58,315 nucleotides of DNA from Lysobacteraceae bacterium PS02065 (GCA_029959555.1 JASCPI010000033.1:1-58315); one strand, 5' to 3'; numbered from the stretch's first letter, positions 38,938 to 48,080 are shown. The notes: generated by a model from the sequence alone, not told the origin. Made by a program: numbers and translations.

Positions 38938-40503
38938 TTAGGCGAACGCCACGTTGCCGCGGCTGAAGCGGTCGGCCATGGCGAGTTCATCGGCGACCGC
39001 GGCGACGGTCGGGTTGGCGATGCGGCAGACCACGCGGCGCGCGTCGGCGACGGCGATGTCCTGCGGCACGCGCTGGCCATCGGTCGTGTAGTGCAGCGCC
39101 AGTGCATGGCGGATCAGGATCGACACGGCGGGGCCCAGCGTCGGCGTTTCGTCGAGCTTGGTCAACACGCAGCCCGACGGATCGAGGTCGGAATAAGTGC
39201 GCAGGCTCTCCTCGAGCGCGGCGGCCTGGGTGTTCGCGGCGAGCACGAGCAGGCTGCGCACGCGCGTGACGTTGGCGCGCAGCGTGTCGAGCACCGAGAC
39301 GAGGCGCTCGTCGCGATGGTTCATGCCCGGCGTGTCGATGAGCACGAGGCGGCGGTCGGCGAGGTGCACGAGCAGCTTGGACAGCTCCGCGCCGTTGCGC
39401 GCCGTATAGGCCTGCACGCCGAGCAGGCGACCGTACTGCAGCAGCTGGTCCTGCGCGCCGATGCGGTAGTCGTCGGTGCAGATCAGCGCGACCTGGTCAC
39501 GGCCGTACTTCTCCGCGTGGCGCGCGGCGAGCTTGGCGATCGTGGTGGTCTTGCCCGAGCCGGTCGGACCGACCAGCGCGATCGCGCCGCCCTGGTCCGC
39601 GAAATCCTTGCCGCCGATCGTGAGGCGGCGCGAAAGCAGGCCCAGCGGCAAGTAGCGCGACTGGTCCGGGGTCATGTCGGCGGGGAGGTCCTCGACGATG
39701 TCGATCGCGACGTCGGGCTCGATGCCGAGACGGGTCATGTCGCGCAGCACCTGCGTGCGCAGCGGCTGGCGGCGGTCCATGTCGTTCCAGGCGAGGCTCG
39801 ACAGCTGGGCCTCGAGCAGCTGGCGCAGCTGGCTGAGCTCGCGCTGCATGCGCTGGTAAGCGGGATCGTTGGCCGGATTCGCAGGCGTCGCAGGTGCGGC
39901 GGCCGGGGTCGGCGCGGCAGGCGCAGCCGCGACGACCGGTGCGGGAGCCGGGGCAGCAGCCACAGGCGCCGGCACGGGCGTGGGGGTGGGCGCCACGGCT
40001 TCGACAGGCGGTGCGACCGGAGCCGGCGCGACAGGCGCCGGACGCTGCGGGACGGCGGCGGCAGGCACCGCCGGCGCCACGGGGGATTCGAAAGCGGGGG
40101 CGGCCGGAACATCGAAGCTCGCGCGGTTCGGCGCGGCGGCCTTGCGCGGCAGCGCACCCTGCATGAGCAGGCGAGCAGCCTCGTCGGGGCTCGCGCGCAG
40201 CGACGCGGGCGACGGTGCCAGCGTGCTCGGCGCCTTCTGCGGCGGCTGTGCGTGCTGCTGCGGCGCCTGGCGGCGCACGACCTTCGCGGGTGCCGGCGCG
40301 GACGGCAGCTCGGCAACGGCACCGGCGCGCATCTGGCCGACGGCTTCGCGCACGAGCGCCTCGTCGTAGTCGATCGCGGCGACGATCTCGTTCATGCCGT
40401 CGACGCGGCGCGAGGACAGGATGACCGCGTCGGGGCCCTGATCGTCACGCACCATCTGCATCGCCTGGCGCATGTCGGCCGCCACGTAACGTTTGATCTT
40501 CAT
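38938..40503 (-). CDS. flhF: Flagellar polar-targeting SRP-type GTPase FlhF
   Basis: A 521-residue protein. The N-terminal part (1-60) starts MKIKRYVAADMRQAMQMVR, as in FlhF. A long Ala/Pro-rich linker runs from about 130 to 215, unusually low in complexity. The NG GTPase domain follows: P-loop GPTGSGKT (312-319), then CTDDYRIGAQDQL, LVLIDTPGMNHRDERL and CVLTKLDETPTLGPAVS. It recruits the first flagellar components to the pole. It is 40 bases after flhA and precedes flhG, the standard order. Confidence 0.96.
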   Translation of the reverse strand: MKIKRYVAADMRQAMQMVRDDQGPDAVILSSRRVDGMNEIVAAIDYDEALVREAVGQMRAGAVAELPSAPAPAKVVRRQAPQQHAQPPQKAPSTLAPSPASLRASPDEAARLLMQGALPRKAAAPNRASFDVPAAPAFESPVAPAVPAAAVPQRPAPVAPAPVAPPVEAVAPTPTPVPAPVAAAPAPAPVVAAAPAAPTPAAAPATPANPANDPAYQRMQRELSQLRQLLEAQLSSLAWNDMDRRQPLRTQVLRDMTRLGIEPDVAIDIVEDLPADMTPDQSRYLPLGLLSRRLTIGGKDFADQGGAIALVGPTGSGKTTTIAKLAARHAEKYGRDQVALICTDDYRIGAQDQLLQYGRLLGVQAYTARNGAELSKLLVHLADRRLVLIDTPGMNHRDERLVSVLDTLRANVTRVRSLLVLAANTQAAALEESLRTYSDLDPSGCVLTKLDETPTLGPAVSILIRHALALHYTTDGQRVPQDIAVADARRVVCRIANPTVAAVADELAMADRFSRGNVAFA

Positions 40504-40543
40504 GCAACCTCCAACGGTCGCGTGTTCTGCTCAGTCATCGTCG

Positions 40544-42634
40544 TCACCGTCCCAGACTCGCGGCCAGGCGCACCTGGCGGTTGTCCGGCACCTCGTTGTA
40601 CGCCAGCACGCGCAGGCCTGGTGCGGCCTGCTGCACGAACCTGGCCAGCCACGAACGCAGGCTCGGCGAGGTCAGCAGCACCGCCGGCTCGCCGGCCATC
40701 TCCTGCCGTCGCGTCGCGTCCGCCGCGCTCTTCTGCAGGCGTTCGGCCAGTCCGGGCTCGAGTGCGGCACCGGCCGGCGTCGCGCCCTGAAGCGACTGGA
40801 GCAATATCTGTTCCAAGTCCGGCGCGAGCGTGATCACGGGCAATTCCGCGCCGAAACCGCTGATGTCCTGCACGATCTGGCGGCCCAGCGCCACGCGCAC
40901 GGCGGCCGTGAGGGTGTCGGGATCCTGACTCTGCGGCGCGCGCTCCGCCAAGGTTTCGACGATGCTGCGCATGTTGCGGATCGGCACGCGCTCGGCGAGC
41001 AGGTTCTGCAGCACCTTGACGACCACGCCGAGCGACAGGCGCTTCGGCACGAGTTCCTCGACGAGCTTGGGCACGCTCTGGGCGAGACGATCGAGCAGGT
41101 GCTGGACCTCCTCGTGGCCGATCAGCTCGTGGGCATGGGTCTGCAGCAGGTGGCTCAGGTGGGTCGCCGCGACCGTGGCCGGATCGACGACCGTGAAGCC
41201 GAGCGTCTGCGCGTGGTCGCGCGTGCCCGGTTCGATCCACAGCGCCTCGAGGCCGAATGCGGGATCGCGGGTCGGGATGCCCATGACCGAGCCGTGCACA
41301 TGGCCGGGATTGATCGCGAGCAGGCGGTCGGGATGCAGCTCGGCCTCGCCGACCGGCACGCCGAGCAAGGTGATGCGGTAGGCGCTGGGGCCGAGGTCGA
41401 GGTTGTCGCGGATGTGCACCGGTGGCACGAGGAAGCCGAGGTCCTGCGAAAGCTTGCGGCGCACCGCCTTGATGCGGCCCATGAGCTCGCCGCCCTGGTT
41501 GCGGTCGACGAGCGTGATGAGGCGGTAGCCGACCTCGAGGCCGATGACGTCCACTGCGGCGACATCGTCCCAGCCGATCTCGGCCGATTCGCCACCCGGT
41601 GCGGACGCCAGCGCGGCCTTCGGCGAGGCGGCCTCGATGACCGCGGTCTCGCGGCGCTTGTTGAGCAGCCACGCCGCACCGAGGCAGATCGCGCCGAACA
41701 GCAGGAACGCCGCGTTCGGCATGCCCGGCACGAGGCCGATCATGATCAGCACGGCGCCGGTGACCGCGAGCGCCTTGGGCTGCGCGAACATCTGGCCGAC
41801 GACCTGCTTGCCCATGTTGGTGGGCCGCGACACGCGCGTGACGATGATCGCGGTGGCGATCGAGAGCAGGATCGCCGGGATCTGCGCGACAAGGCCGTCG
41901 CCGATCGCGAGCACGATGTAGGTCTTGGCCGCCACCGAAGCCGACAGGCCGTGCTGCAGCATGCCGATCGCGAAGCCGCCGACCATCGTGACGACGAGGA
42001 TCAGGATGCCGGCGATCGCGTCACCGCGCACGAACTTGCTGGCGCCGTCCATCGAACCGTAGAAATCCGCTTCCTCGCGCACTTCCTGGCGGCGCTCGCG
42101 CGCCTGCTCGGGATTGATGAGGCCGGCGTTGAGGTCGGCGTCGATGGCCATCTGGCGGCCGGGCAGCGAGTCGAGGGTGAAGCGCGCGGTGACTTCGGAC
42201 ACGCGCGTGGCGCCCTTGGTCACGACGACGAAGTTGATGATCGTGAGGATCGCGAACACGACGAGGCCGACCGCGAAGTTGCCGCCGATCACGAACTCGC
42301 CGAACGCCTCGATGACCTTGCCCGCCGCGCCGTGGCCCTGATGGCCGTTCATGAGCACGACGCGCGTCGACGCCACGTTGAGCGCGAGGCGCAGCAGCGT
42401 GGCCATGAGGATGACGGTCGGGAACGCGCCGAACTCGAGCGGGCGTGCGACGTAGACGACCGCGAGCAGGATCACCAGCGACAGCGCGATGTTGAAGCTG
42501 AACAGCATGTCGAGCAGGAACGTCGGCAGCGGCACGACGAGCATCGACAGCGCGAGCAGCACCACGATCGGCGCGCCGAGGCCACGTCGGCCGGCATCCT
42601 TGATCTGATCGAATACGGCGGTGGCGCTCGACAC
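40544..42634 (-). CDS. flhA: Flagellar export-gate protein FlhA
   Basis: A 696-residue protein with about eight membrane helices (25-330) and a large cytoplasmic domain (350-696) that docks chaperone-cargo complexes. Diagnostic text: ALNVASTRVVLMNGHQG, the FHIPEP-type loop here as FTLDSLPGRQMAIDADLN with GLINPEQARERR, and ADFYGSMDGASKFVRGDAIAG. GTG start (MSSATAVFDQIKDAGRRGLG). It lies 16 bases after flhB. Length equals that of Pseudomonas/Xanthomonas homologues. Confidence 0.97.
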   Translation of the reverse strand: MSSATAVFDQIKDAGRRGLGAPIVVLLALSMLVVPLPTFLLDMLFSFNIALSLVILLAVVYVARPLEFGAFPTVILMATLLRLALNVASTRVVLMNGHQGHGAAGKVIEAFGEFVIGGNFAVGLVVFAILTIINFVVVTKGATRVSEVTARFTLDSLPGRQMAIDADLNAGLINPEQARERRQEVREEADFYGSMDGASKFVRGDAIAGILILVVTMVGGFAIGMLQHGLSASVAAKTYIVLAIGDGLVAQIPAILLSIATAIIVTRVSRPTNMGKQVVGQMFAQPKALAVTGAVLIMIGLVPGMPNAAFLLFGAICLGAAWLLNKRRETAVIEAASPKAALASAPGGESAEIGWDDVAAVDVIGLEVGYRLITLVDRNQGGELMGRIKAVRRKLSQDLGFLVPPVHIRDNLDLGPSAYRITLLGVPVGEAELHPDRLLAINPGHVHGSVMGIPTRDPAFGLEALWIEPGTRDHAQTLGFTVVDPATVAATHLSHLLQTHAHELIGHEEVQHLLDRLAQSVPKLVEELVPKRLSLGVVVKVLQNLLAERVPIRNMRSIVETLAERAPQSQDPDTLTAAVRVALGRQIVQDISGFGAELPVITLAPDLEQILLQSLQGATPAGAALEPGLAERLQKSAADATRRQEMAGEPAVLLTSPSLRSWLARFVQQAAPGLRVLAYNEVPDNRQVRLAASLGR

Positions 42635-42650
42635 GTGGCGGATCCTTGGT

Positions 42651-43796
42651 TCAGTGGCGCGGCGGCGGATCCGACAGGGCGGGGTCCACCTCGGGGGTCG
42701 GCACGTCCGGCGTCGGCACGTTCGCGTCCAGCGCGGCCTGCTTGAGCTGGTAGACGTAGGCCAGGACCTGCGCGACCGCCACGTACAGCGACGAAGGCAC
42801 TTCCTGGCCGACCTCGGCGTTGTGATACAAGGCTCGTGCCAACGGCGCGGCGGTCAGCGTCGCGACCTTGTGGGTCTTCGCAAGTTCGCGAATATGAAGG
42901 GCAATATGGTCGATGCCCTTGGCCACGACGATCGGCGCGCGCATCTTGTCCTCGTCGTAGCGCAGGGCCACCGCGAAGTGCGTCGGATTCATGACGACCA
43001 CATCCGCCTTGGGAACGTCGGCCATCATGCGGCTGCGCGCCATCTGGTGCTGGACCTGGCGCACGCGGCTCTTGGTCTCGGGACTGCCCTCGGCTTCCTT
43101 GTGCTCCTGGCGCACCTGTTCGCGCGTCATGCGCAGATTCCTGGCGTGCTCGAACAGCTGCCACGGCGCGTCGACGAGGCCGATCAGCAGCAAGGCGCCG
43201 CCGAGCCACAGCGCGGCCTTGCCGGCGAGGCTGAAGGCGAGGCCGATGCCGCTCGAGGCGACCGTGTTGGCGCCGGCGAGGATCTCCGGCAGCTCGGAGG
43301 CGACCAGGGCCATGCAGATCGCGCCGATCACGAGCACCTTGGCGATCGCCTTGGCCAGCTCGACGAGCCCGTTCCTCGAGAAGACGCGCCCGAAACCCTT
43401 GATCGGGTCGAGGCGCTCGCCCTTGAAGCTCATGGCCTTGGTGCTGAAGTTGAAGCCGCCGAGCAGCACCGACGAGCCGATCGCGGCGGCCGCCGTCACC
43501 AGCAGGATCGGCGCGAGCACGACCAGCGCCTGCATCGACAGGTCGGCCAGCGCGGTCGTCATCGCGTCCTCGGCGAGCAGTTCGGCGCGGCTGTGCGCGA
43601 GGCCGCCGTGCAGGATCGCGGTGACACCCTCGCCGAGCGGACCGCCCGCCATGAGGATCAGCGTGACGGCCGACAGCGTGACCGCCGCGGCGGCGAGATC
43701 GCGTGATCGCGGGACCTGGCCCTCCTCGCGTGCGTCGCGACGCCGTTTTTCGGTGGCCTCTTCGGTTTGGCTTTCCTTGTCGGTCTCGTCGGACAT
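42651..43796 (-). CDS. flhB: Flagellar export switch protein FlhB
   Basis: A 381-residue export-gate protein that changes substrate class from rod/hook to filament. It starts SDETDKESQTEEATEKRRRD. Four membrane helices follow, then the cytoplasmic domain with the autocleaved NPTH motif in VVMNPTHFAVALRYDEDKMRAP. Cleavage falls between Asn and Pro. FliK, encoded upstream, normally triggers the switch. It is three bases after fliR. The C-terminal tail is Pro/Asp-rich. Confidence 0.97.
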   Translation of the reverse strand: MSDETDKESQTEEATEKRRRDAREEGQVPRSRDLAAAAVTLSAVTLILMAGGPLGEGVTAILHGGLAHSRAELLAEDAMTTALADLSMQALVVLAPILLVTAAAAIGSSVLLGGFNFSTKAMSFKGERLDPIKGFGRVFSRNGLVELAKAIAKVLVIGAICMALVASELPEILAGANTVASSGIGLAFSLAGKAALWLGGALLLIGLVDAPWQLFEHARNLRMTREQVRQEHKEAEGSPETKSRVRQVQHQMARSRMMADVPKADVVVMNPTHFAVALRYDEDKMRAPIVVAKGIDHIALHIRELAKTHKVATLTAAPLARALYHNAEVGQEVPSSLYVAVAQVLAYVYQLKQAALDANVPTPDVPTPEVDPALSDPPPRH

Positions 43797-43799
43797 CGG

Positions 43800-44576
43800 T
43801 CACGACCTCCCGAGCAGGTCGCGGATCGCGTCGAAGGCGCTGTCCACGAGCGAGGAGAACGTCGGCGGCAAGCCGCCGAGGCTGAGCCAGATCATGATCA
43901 GGCCGACGATCAGCGTGACCGGGAAGCCGATCGCGAACATGTTCAGGGCCGGCGCGGCACGGCTCATCGCGCCGAAGCCGAGGTTGACCACGAGCAGCGC
44001 GATCATGACCGGCAGGGCGACGCGCACGGCGCCCGCGAACAGTTCCGAACCGAGCCCCGCGATCGCCCAGAACGTCTCGCGACCGAGCACGAACACCCCG
44101 ATCGGCAGCGCATCGAAGCTCTGCGCGAGCAGGCGGATCAGCTCGAGGTGCCCGTCCATGCCGAGGAACATGAGCGTGGCGAGGATCATGTAGAGCTGGC
44201 TCGTGACCGGCGTCGAGGTGCCGTTGGACGGATCGATCACGCTGCCGAAGCTCAGGCCCATGCTGATGCCGACGAGCTCGCCGCCGAACGCGACCGCCTC
44301 GAACAGCACGCGCAGGATGAAGCCGATCGTCGCGCCGATCGCGACCTGCTGGACCAGGATGCCGGCGCCGGCGAGGCTCATCGGTTCGACGCCCGTGACC
44401 GCCGGCGCGGACGGCATCATCACGATGCTGAACAGCACGATGAGGCCGACGCGTACGCGACGCGGGATCGTGTTGGAGCTCAGTACCGGCGCGACCAGGA
44501 ACAGCCCGCTGACGCGCGCGAGCGGCCACATCGCGGCGGCGACCCACTCGGCGACGCGGGACAGGTCGAGCTCCAC
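43800..44576 (-). CDS. fliR: Flagellar export-gate protein FliR
   Basis: A 258-residue membrane protein with six hydrophobic segments. Family text: PLARVSGLFLVAPVLSSNTIPRRVRVGL, FGGELVGISMGLSFGSVIDPSNG and MSRAAPALNMFAIGFPVTLIVGLIMIWLSL. It forms the helical core of the gate with FliP and FliQ. The GTG at 44576 gives the expected MELDLSRVAEW start; the reading frame stays open further upstream but that part overlaps fliQ. Five bases separate it from fliQ. Confidence 0.96.
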   Translation of the reverse strand: MELDLSRVAEWVAAAMWPLARVSGLFLVAPVLSSNTIPRRVRVGLIVLFSIVMMPSAPAVTGVEPMSLAGAGILVQQVAIGATIGFILRVLFEAVAFGGELVGISMGLSFGSVIDPSNGTSTPVTSQLYMILATLMFLGMDGHLELIRLLAQSFDALPIGVFVLGRETFWAIAGLGSELFAGAVRVALPVMIALLVVNLGFGAMSRAAPALNMFAIGFPVTLIVGLIMIWLSLGGLPPTFSSLVDSAFDAIRDLLGRS

Positions 44577-44581
44577 GGTGC

Positions 44582-44851
44582 CTAGCCGACGAGGTTGGGC
44601 AGGTCGGCGAACAGCGCGCGCGTGTAGTCGATCATCGTGCGCAGCATCCACGGACCGCCCGCGGTGATCACGAGCGCGAGCGCGATGAGCTTCGGGATGA
44701 AGCTCAGCGTCATCTCGTTGATCTGCGTGGCGGCCTGCAGCATGCCGACGACGAGGCCGACGACGAGCACGGCGAGCAGCAGCGGTGCGGCCACGATCAG
44801 CGTCGTGTAGAGCGCGTGCTGGCCGACCGCGATGACGCTTTCGGGTGTCAT
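44582..44851 (-). CDS. fliQ: Flagellar export-gate protein FliQ
   Basis: An 89-residue two-helix membrane protein, the normal length. It begins MTPESVIAVGQHALYTTLIV and contains LLVGLVVGMLQAATQINEMTLSF-type text (VVGMLQAATQINEMTLSFIP) with the charged end DYTRALFADLPNLVG. Four copies pack around FliP5FliR. Its start codon overlaps the stop of a 40-codon frame by four bases (ATGA), so it is likely translated by re-initiation from that frame. An in-frame ATG at 44890 is unlikely. Confidence 0.96.
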   Translation of the reverse strand: MTPESVIAVGQHALYTTLIVAAPLLLAVLVVGLVVGMLQAATQINEMTLSFIPKLIALALVITAGGPWMLRTMIDYTRALFADLPNLVG

Positions 44852-44970
44852 CGGCGCGGGCTCCGGGCGAGGGCCGGCATGGACCGGCACAGCACATCCG
44901 CGACGACGCGCGGCGCGGTGGCCGGCACGGCGAAGCGGAACGCGAACGGGGTGGCGAGGAAGGCGTTCAT
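44848..44970 (-). CDS. Candidate 40-residue protein between fliP and fliQ
   Basis: This ATG-started frame opens nine bases after the fliP stop and ends in an ATGA overlap with fliQ. The product begins MNAFLATPFAFRFAVPATAP and ends in LARSPRR. Nearly every third codon position (all but two of 40) is G or C, the pattern of true genes here, whereas the other frames of this stretch lack it. It has no clear membrane helix, just a mildly hydrophobic start and basic end. I know of no such gene in other flagellar clusters. Alternatively it may be only a coupling leader for fliQ. Too short for family assignment. Confidence 0.5.
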   Translation of the reverse strand: MNAFLATPFAFRFAVPATAPRVVADVLCRSMPALARSPRR

Positions 44971-44979
44971 CGTCGTCGC

Positions 44980-45744
44980 CTAGAGCACGAAGCTGCTCGC
45001 GAGCGTGCCGATCAGCAGCGCCCAGCCGTCGACGAGGACGAACAGCATGACCTTGAACGGCAGCGACACGATCATCGGCGACAGCATCATCATGCCCATC
45101 GACATGAGCACGCTGGCCACGATGAGGTCGATGATCACGAACGGGATGTAGATCAGGAAGCCCATCTGGAACGCGGTCTTGAGCTCGCTGACGGCGAACG
45201 CCGACACGACCACCGGGAACGGCACCGCGTCGCGATCGCCGTAACCGGGCACGCGCGCGATCTGCGCGAACAGCTTGAGGTCGGATTCGCGTGTCTGGTC
45301 GAGCATGAAGTCGCGCATCGGCTTGATCGCCGCGGGCAAGGCCTGCTCGGCGCTCATCTGGCCGGCCATGTACGGCTTGACGCCGGCGTCGTAGGCCTTG
45401 GTCAGCACCGGCGCCATGATGAACGCGGTCAGGAACAGCGCGAGTCCTAGCAGCACCTGGTTCGGCGGACTCTGCGTGGTGCCGAGCGCCTGGCGCATGA
45501 AGCCGAGCACGATGATGATGCGCGTGAACGAGGTGGTCAGCAGCAGGATCGCCGGCAGCAGGGTCAGCGCCGTCATCGCAGCGAGGATCTGCAGGCTCAG
45601 GCTCCAGGTCTGCGTGCCGCCGGCCCCCTGGGTGACGGTCAAAGCGGGCAATGCCGGCAGCGCGATCGGATCCGCGGCGGCCGCCATGGCGGGAACGAGT
45701 GCGACGAGGCCGGCCAAAGCGGCGGCGAGGCGACGCGCGCTCAC
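44980..45744 (-). CDS. fliP: Flagellar export-gate protein FliP
   Basis: A 254-residue protein with a cleavable signal peptide (LAAALAGLVALVPAMAAAAD), then four membrane helices. Family text: LTTSFTRIIIVLGFMRQALGTTQSPPNQVLLGLALFLT, FMLDQTRESDLKLFA and MGMMMLSPMIVSLPFKVMLFVLVDGW. Five copies form the gate with FliR. GTG start inside a GTGA overlap with fliO. Confidence 0.97.
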   Translation of the reverse strand: MSARRLAAALAGLVALVPAMAAAADPIALPALPALTVTQGAGGTQTWSLSLQILAAMTALTLLPAILLLTTSFTRIIIVLGFMRQALGTTQSPPNQVLLGLALFLTAFIMAPVLTKAYDAGVKPYMAGQMSAEQALPAAIKPMRDFMLDQTRESDLKLFAQIARVPGYGDRDAVPFPVVVSAFAVSELKTAFQMGFLIYIPFVIIDLIVASVLMSMGMMMLSPMIVSLPFKVMLFVLVDGWALLIGTLASSFVL

Positions 45745-46163
45745 GAGACGCGCCCCTGGCGCAGGCCCGCGAGCAGCTGCGCGAAGCCGCGCGGTGCGTC
45801 GCCGGCGGCGACGACGGGCTTCGGTTCGGGCAGCGGCGTCTCGAGCACGTGCAGCGTGCGCACGCTGCCCGGCGCGATGCCGACGACGAGCTGCTGGCCG
45901 CCGATCTCGATCAGCGCGACGCGCTCCTTGGTGCCGACCGCGATCGTCTCGAGGCAGCGCAGGCGCTTGCCGCGCGCGCCGCTCACGCCCTGCAGGCGAC
46001 GCGCGAGCCAGCCCGCGGCGAAGATCGAGGCGACCACGATCGCGAGGCTGCCGAGCACGCGCAGCAGCGCGGTCGCGCCGTCGGGCGGAGCGGTGGCGGT
46101 ATCGGCCGCGTGCGCGGCGAGCGGGGCCGCGAACAGTGCGGCGCTGGCGAGGAAGGTCTTCAT
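45741..46163 (-). CDS. fliO: Flagellar assembly protein FliO
   Basis: A 140-residue protein with a signal-like start (MKTFLASAALFAAPLAAHA), one membrane helix (LLRVLGSLAIVVASIFAAGWLARRL) and a small cytoplasmic domain (LRCLETIAVGTKERVALIEIGGQQLVVGI) typical of FliO. It stabilises FliP during gate assembly. The ATG at 46163 is preferred; a TTG at 46175 would overlap the fliN stop (TTGA) and add four residues. FliO is the least conserved protein of the gate, but order and domain fit well. Confidence 0.88.
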   Translation of the reverse strand: MKTFLASAALFAAPLAAHAADTATAPPDGATALLRVLGSLAIVVASIFAAGWLARRLQGVSGARGKRLRCLETIAVGTKERVALIEIGGQQLVVGIAPGSVRTLHVLETPLPEPKPVVAAGDAPRGFAQLLAGLRQGRVS

Positions 46164-46171
46164 CGATGCGC

Positions 46172-46522
46172 TCAACGCAGCTTGCGCACGCGCTCGGCGG
46201 GGCTGATGACGTCGGTCAGGCGGATGCCGAACTTGTCGTTGACGACCACGACTTCGCCGTGTGCGACGAGCGTGCCGTTGACGAACACGTCGAGCGGCTC
46301 GCCCGCGGCGCGATCGAGCTCGACCACCGAGCCCTGGTTGAGCTGCAGCAGGTTGCGGATGCTGATGCGCGTGCGGCCGACTTCCATCGCGAGCGTGACC
46401 GGCACGTCGAGGATGACGTCGAGGTTGACCTCGGCGCCCTTCTGGTCGCCGCCGAGTTCGTCGAACTGCGCCTTGGCGTAGTCGTCGCGGGCGCGCGCGG
46501 CCGGATCGGGGGTGTCGTTCAT
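46172..46522 (-). CDS. fliN: Flagellar motor switch protein FliN
   Basis: A 116-residue SpoA-domain protein of the switch C-ring. Conserved text: DVILDVPVTLAMEVGRTRISIRNLLQLNQGSVVELDR, EPLDVFVNGTLVAHGEVVVVNDKFGIRLTDVIS. The N-terminal 30 residues are polar and acidic, as in longer FliN forms. Its start overlaps the fliM stop by four bases. Confidence 0.97.
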   Translation of the reverse strand: MNDTPDPAARARDDYAKAQFDELGGDQKGAEVNLDVILDVPVTLAMEVGRTRISIRNLLQLNQGSVVELDRAAGEPLDVFVNGTLVAHGEVVVVNDKFGIRLTDVISPAERVRKLR

Positions 46523-47526
46523 GGTGCGGCGTCCTTCGGGGATTCGGGGGTGGCGCGTTCGGGGCGGCGCAGCGGGTCGGCGAGGCGTACGGCGTTGTTG
46601 CCGGACGAGGTGCCGAAACGACCGCGGTAGATGGGGATCTCCTCGGCGGTGACGGTCACACGCTCGGGAAGGTCGATCGGGATCACGTCGCCGCGGCGCA
46701 GGCGCAGGAAATCGCCGATGCGGATGCGCGTCTGGATCAGCGTCGCGCCGAGTTCGATCTCGGCATCCAGCACGTCCTCGCGCAGGCTGCGGCTCCAGCG
46801 CTCGTCCTTCTCGACGCGGTCGCTCTGCATGCCGGCGTCGAGCGTGTCGCGGATCGGCTCGATCATCGAATACGGATACGCCACGTGCAGGTCGGCCGCA
46901 CCGCCGTCGAGGCCGATCTGGAAACGCGACACGAGCACCGTTTCGGTCGGGTTGACGATGTTGGCGAACTGCGGGTTGATCTCGGAGTTGACGTACTCCC
47001 AGGTCAGCGCCATGACCGACGACCAGGCCTCGGTCATCGCCGCGAACGTCTCGCGCAGGATGATGTGGATGAGGCGCGTCTCGGTCGGCGTGAAGTCCCG
47101 ACCCTCGATGCGTGCCTGGAAGCGGTTGCCGCCGAAGAAATTCTCGACGAGGTTGAACACCAGCGCCGACTCGAGCGCGACCAGCGCGGTGCCGCGCAGC
47201 GGATGCACGTTGACGAAGTTCATGCTCGTCGGCACGCCGAGGCCGTGCACGTAATCGGAATAGCGCTCCTGCTTGACGCCGCTCGAGGTGACCTCGCAGT
47301 TGCGGCGCAGCAGGCCGAACAGGGCACTGCGCAGGCCGCGCGCGAAGCGCTCGTTGATCATTTCCAGGGTCGGCAGGCGGCCGCGCACGACGCGGTCCTG
47401 GCGCGAGAAGTCGAACTGGCGCACCTCGCCCGGCGCGGCCGGGCCGGCGGCGTCGAGGTCGCCGTCCTCGACGCTGTCGAGCAGTGCGTCGACCTCGTCC
47501 TTGGAGAGGATCTTGTCGGTGCTCAT
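46519..47526 (-). CDS. fliM: Flagellar motor switch protein FliM
   Basis: A 335-residue switch protein. The N-terminal EN-motif peptide that binds CheY-P appears as ILSKDEVDALLDSVEDG. The middle domain contains LEMINERFARGLRSALFGLLRR and SMNFVNVHPLRGTALVALE, and the C-terminal SpoA domain follows (LGATLIQTRIRIGDFLRLRRGDVIPIDLPE). A GG(N/S) loop contacting FliG is seen as FFGGNRFQARIEG. One base separates it from fliL. A CheY-binding peptide is kept even though no cheY is nearby. Confidence 0.97.
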   Translation of the reverse strand: MSTDKILSKDEVDALLDSVEDGDLDAAGPAAPGEVRQFDFSRQDRVVRGRLPTLEMINERFARGLRSALFGLLRRNCEVTSSGVKQERYSDYVHGLGVPTSMNFVNVHPLRGTALVALESALVFNLVENFFGGNRFQARIEGRDFTPTETRLIHIILRETFAAMTEAWSSVMALTWEYVNSEINPQFANIVNPTETVLVSRFQIGLDGGAADLHVAYPYSMIEPIRDTLDAGMQSDRVEKDERWSRSLREDVLDAEIELGATLIQTRIRIGDFLRLRRGDVIPIDLPERVTVTAEEIPIYRGRFGTSSGNNAVRLADPLRRPERATPESPKDAAP

Positions 47527-47527
47527 G

Positions 47528-48031
47528 TCACTGCATCACGAACGCGGTGAAGTAGACGGCGTCGATGCCGGGCCGGCCGAGCTGGCCCGAGACGATGCGC
47601 TGCACTTCGGCGAGCGCGTCGGTGCGGAGCTTGTCCTTGCCTTCGCGTGCGATGAGTTCGTTGGCGTCCTGGCCGCTGAACAGCAGGATCAGCGCATCGC
47701 GCACGGCCGGCTCGTTGGCCTTGGCGGCGTCGAGCGCGGCCTGCTCGTGCGACATCAGCTGCACGCCGATCTGCAGGAAGCGCATCGAGCCCTGATCCTT
47801 GAAGTTGACGACGAAGGCGGGATCGAGGGCGAGGTAGAGCGGATCCTTGGCCTTGACCACGGCCGGCGCGGCGGCAGCCTCGGGATGCTCGGCCTCGGCG
47901 GCGGCGTGCTTGCGCTGCTGCATGACGAGCCAGCCGATCGCACCGAGCGCGCCAACGAGCAGGACGACGAGGATGATGATGAGCATCTTGCCGCCGCTCT
48001 TGGCCTGCCTGGGTTCCTTCTTTGCCGCCAT
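47528..48031 (-). CDS. fliL: Flagellar basal-body-associated protein FliL
   Basis: A 167-residue protein with one membrane helix (MLIIILVVLLVGALGAIGWLVM) after a basic start and a periplasmic stomatin-like domain: YLALDPAFVVNFKDQG, FLQIGVQLMS and VRDALILLFSGQDANELIAREGKDKLR. FliL rings surround the stators and raise torque. It is the first gene after the sigma-54 promoter, so it starts the fliLMNOPQR unit. Start ATG at 48031 chosen because the longer frame is just promoter DNA. Confidence 0.94.
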   Translation of the reverse strand: MAAKKEPRQAKSGGKMLIIILVVLLVGALGAIGWLVMQQRKHAAAEAEHPEAAAAPAVVKAKDPLYLALDPAFVVNFKDQGSMRFLQIGVQLMSHEQAALDAAKANEPAVRDALILLFSGQDANELIAREGKDKLRTDALAEVQRIVSGQLGRPGIDAVYFTAFVMQ

Positions 48032-48064
48032 GATCGCCTCGCGAGGTTTGCCTGACCTCGTCAG

Positions 48065-48080
48065 AGCAAGTCGCGTGCCA
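48065..48080 (-). promoter_or_regulatory. Sigma-54 promoter of the fliL operon
   Basis: On the minus strand TGGCACG-N4-TTGCT gives a perfect match to the sigma-54 consensus, with GG and GC ten bases apart. The expected start point is near 48053, about 22 bases before the fliL ATG. Confidence 0.85.

Noticed and set aside
38725..40833. 702-codon plus-strand frame opposite flhF and flhG
   Set aside because: Antisense shadow of two confident genes; low-complexity Arg/Gly/His sequence.
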